From Sulfurimonas sp. HSL-1656 (lineage in GTDB: Bacteria; Campylobacterota; Campylobacteria; Campylobacterales; Sulfurimonadaceae): a DNA stretch of 64,000 nt. The position numbers were made by a program, and so were the translations under genes. Numbering within the stretch: position 1 is the first letter of the stretch; each line of letters starts with the position of its first letter. The notes beneath the pieces were generated by a model, which saw nothing but the letters and a program-made list of their open reading frames with translations, was not told where the DNA came from and searched no databases. Of this stretch, positions 62,332 through 64,000 are shown one piece after another. The stretch covers positions 496,001 through 560,000 of the forward strand of contig NZ_CP147915.1 of NCBI RefSeq assembly GCF_039645585.1. The letters are read 5' to 3'.

Positions 62332-62922
62332 ATGAGAGCCTACCTTGAAAACGAGATTTCCGCTTCCATTGAGACCAAACAGAAGATTTTGAACGACGAC
62401 GCCCTGCTGAACACGATCGAAGCGGCGGCTACGGCCTGTGTCGAGGCGTATCGCCGCGGCAATAAAACCCTGCTTGCGGGCAACGGCGGCAGCGCGGCGG
62501 ATGCCCAGCATATCGCCGCAGAACTGGTCGGCCGCTACGGCTTCGACCGCCCCTCCATCCCGTCGCTGGCACTGACGACCGACACCTCCAACCTGACGGC
62601 GATCGGCAACGACTACGGCTACGACAAGGTCTTTTCCCGCCAGCTCGAAGGGATGGGCGTCGAAGGCGACATCTTCTTCGGCATCTCCACCTCGGGCAAC
62701 TCCCAGAACATCGTCAACGCGTTCGAGAGCGCCAAGGCGAAGGGGATCACAACCGTCGCCCTTGTCGGCCGCGACGGCGGCAAGATGGGGCAGATGGCCG
62801 ATATCGCCATCATCGTCCCTTCCAACGCGACACCGCGCATCCAGGAGTCGCATATCCTGATCGGGCACATCATCTGCGACGTGATCGAGAAAGAGCTTTT
62901 CGGCGACGGCGTCGGAGCATAG
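62332..62922 (+). CDS. gmhA: Sedoheptulose 7-phosphate isomerase
   Basis: First step in making ADP-heptose for the LPS core. The 196-aa product has the SIS-domain motifs AGNGGSAADAQHIAAELVGRY and FFGISTSGNSQNI. Length and sequence are typical. The ATG at 62332 follows GGAAGGAAGAG and begins near MRAYLENEI as in relatives. gmhB follows; hldE and hldD are not in this window and must lie elsewhere or downstream. Confidence 0.95.
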   Translation: MRAYLENEISASIETKQKILNDDALLNTIEAAATACVEAYRRGNKTLLAGNGGSAADAQHIAAELVGRYGFDRPSIPSLALTTDTSNLTAIGNDYGYDKVFSRQLEGMGVEGDIFFGISTSGNSQNIVNAFESAKAKGITTVALVGRDGGKMGQMADIAIIVPSNATPRIQESHILIGHIICDVIEKELFGDGVGA

Positions 62923-63011
62923 GCAAACAGACGATGCGTATGTCTGAGAATTCACAAAGAGCGCAAGGCGCGAGGGCACGCCGCCGAGGCGAACTCAGCG
63001 TTTGCGTAGCT

Positions 63012-63028
63012 GTCCGGACTTAGTTCGG
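63012..63028 (+). other. Short inverted repeat before gmhB
   Basis: TCCGGACT-T-AGTTCGGA pairs over eight positions with one G-U. It lies directly upstream of the first possible gmhB ATG (63029), in a gap of about 120 bp that has no clear Shine-Dalgarno. Confidence 0.3.
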
Positions 63029-63043
63029 ATGGCGTTTTCATCA

Positions 63044-63550
63044 ATGGGAAAACCCGCCCTTTTCCTCGATCGCGACGGCGTGATCAACGTCGATACGGAC
63101 TACCTGTACCGCATCGAGGATTTCGAATTCATCGACGGCATTTTCGAGCTCTGTGCCGCCTACCAGGCGCGGGGGTTTTTGATCGTCGTCGTGACCAACC
63201 AGTCGGGCATCGCCCGCGGACGCTACAGCGAAGCGGATTTTGACCGTCTGACAGCGTGGATGGTGGGGGAGTTCGGCAAACGCGGTGTCACGATCGCCGG
63301 CGTCTATTACTGTCCGCACCATCCGGAGGTGACGGGGGCCTGCACCTGCCGCAAACCCGAACCCGGCATGCTGCTTCAGGCCGCCGAAGAGCTGGGAATC
63401 GACCTGTCGCATTCGGTGATGGTCGGCGACAAGGAGCGCGATATCGCCGCGGCCCACCGTGCCGGTGTGCGGGAGACCTACCTCTTTGATGCCGAAGCGC
63501 AGACGACCGAAGCATCGCGCATTATCACATCATTAAGGGAGCTGCTATGA
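63044..63550 (+). CDS. gmhB: D-glycero-D-manno-heptose 1,7-bisphosphate phosphatase
   Basis: HAD-family phosphatase, 168 aa. The catalytic motif LFLDRDGVINVD lies near the N-terminus, the motif VVTNQSGIARG follows, a zinc loop CPHHPEVTGACTC is at about residue 90, and MVGDKERDI closes the site. The start is uncertain: ATG 63044 fits the usual N-terminus and ATG 63029 would add five residues. It works after GmhA and HldE in ADP-heptose synthesis. It overlaps the next gene by four bases (ATGA). Confidence 0.9.
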   Translation: MGKPALFLDRDGVINVDTDYLYRIEDFEFIDGIFELCAAYQARGFLIVVVTNQSGIARGRYSEADFDRLTAWMVGEFGKRGVTIAGVYYCPHHPEVTGACTCRKPEPGMLLQAAEELGIDLSHSVMVGDKERDIAAAHRAGVRETYLFDAEAQTTEASRIITSLRELL

Positions 63551-64000
63551 AGATCCTCAATACCGGCGGGACGTTCAACAAACGCTATGATCCTGTCCTG
63601 GGCTCGCTCGAGGTCCCCTTTGACAACGAAGCGGTCGAGGATGTCGTCGAGAGCTTCGCCTACAGTGTCGAGATTGCCGGGATGCTCTATAAAGATTCGC
63701 TGGAGATGACCGATGAGGACCGCGAGCAGCTTATCAACATCATCGACGTCGACGACGAAGAGGTCTACGTCATCGTCCACGGTACCGATACGATGGACCT
63801 GACGGCCAAAGCCCTGGCGGAGTGGATGGAGGAGGATGAAGAGGAGCGGGTCATCGTCATTACCGGCGCCATGGTCCCTTTCAGCATCGACAAGACCGAG
63901 GCCAGCGTCAACCTGGGGATGGCGCTGGGCTTTGCGGCGACCGAGCCCGCCCCCGGGGTCTATATCTGCATGAGCGGGATCATCGCGCCTTATGACCGCA
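63547..64000 (+). CDS. Asparaginase-like protein (cut by the window end)
   Basis: The first 151 residues are visible. The N-terminal motif NTGGTFNK carries the catalytic Thr, and VHGTDTMDLTAKAL the second conserved Thr-Asp pair of type I/II asparaginases; VITGAMVPF follows. The central region is shorter than in classical AnsA/AnsB (about 330 aa), suggesting a short asparaginase-like family member, but the C-terminus is not seen. The start codon overlaps the gmhB stop. Confidence 0.8.
   Translation, partial: MKILNTGGTFNKRYDPVLGSLEVPFDNEAVEDVVESFAYSVEIAGMLYKDSLEMTDEDREQLINIIDVDDEEVYVIVHGTDTMDLTAKALAEWMEEDEEERVIVITGAMVPFSIDKTEASVNLGMALGFAATEPAPGVYICMSGIIAPYDR

Noticed and set aside
62934-63023. 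29-codon open frame between gmhA and gmhB
   Set aside because: Arg/Ala-rich with no Shine-Dalgarno or recognisable feature; probably spacer sequence.

Overview
The window is about 64 kb of a G+C-rich (clearly above 50%) chromosome of a Campylobacterota bacterium, most likely a Sulfurimonas-like member. The evidence is gene order. The block pseudouridine synthase / waaA / HP0958-type zinc-ribbon protein / NIF3 matches Helicobacter and Campylobacter. So does lnt next to yajC-secD-secF, followed by leuS, an LptE-like lipoprotein, folC and mfd. A MagIII-type glycosylase and the rho-murI pair point the same way. No rRNA, tRNA, CRISPR array or transposase was found.

Layout. 1-7719: two tandem copies of a two-gene surface module (Ig-like lipoprotein plus OmpA-type outer-membrane protein). 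7759-16243: a leftward housekeeping block (RNA modification, Kdo transfer, HP0958/NIF3, a NYN nuclease, a TPR protein, PgeF, Lnt, MalQ). 16419-26814: a rightward operon for Sec auxiliary proteins, LeuS, LptE, FolC and Mfd. 26815-34109: a variable interval between mfd and a ymdB-type phosphoesterase gene. It holds selO, an AT-rich Septu-like (PtuA/PtuB) defence module, and a lipoprotein plus RDD/ankyrin pair. 34938-44771: two redox/detoxification clusters, each divergent from an AraC-family regulator. 44892-47246: a seven-haem cytochrome c. 47283-50607: an ABC-F protein with an attenuator-like leader, MagIII and small membrane proteins. 50644-53649: transporters. 53654-55911: a histidine kinase, response regulator and Spy/CpxP-like protein. 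56090 to the end: radical SAM enzyme, DnaX, MurI, Rho, heptose genes and a cut asparaginase.

The most interesting signals are four. (1) The defence module is bracketed by a decayed copy of the 3' end of mfd and a truncated copy of the 5' end of the ymdB-type gene, the two genes that bound the whole variable interval. This looks like one version of a hotspot inserted inside another. (2) Upstream of the ABC-F gene lie a promoter, a six-codon leader ORF with a strong Shine-Dalgarno and three mutually exclusive pairing arms, as in antibiotic-responsive attenuators. (3) Two redox genes share a 13-bp motif 43-44 bp upstream of their -10 boxes. (4) A GTAAA-N5-GTAAA site, the published CpxR consensus, precedes the Spy/regulator/kinase operon.

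All calls come from reading the sequence. Family names rest on recognised motifs and gene order, not on database searches.
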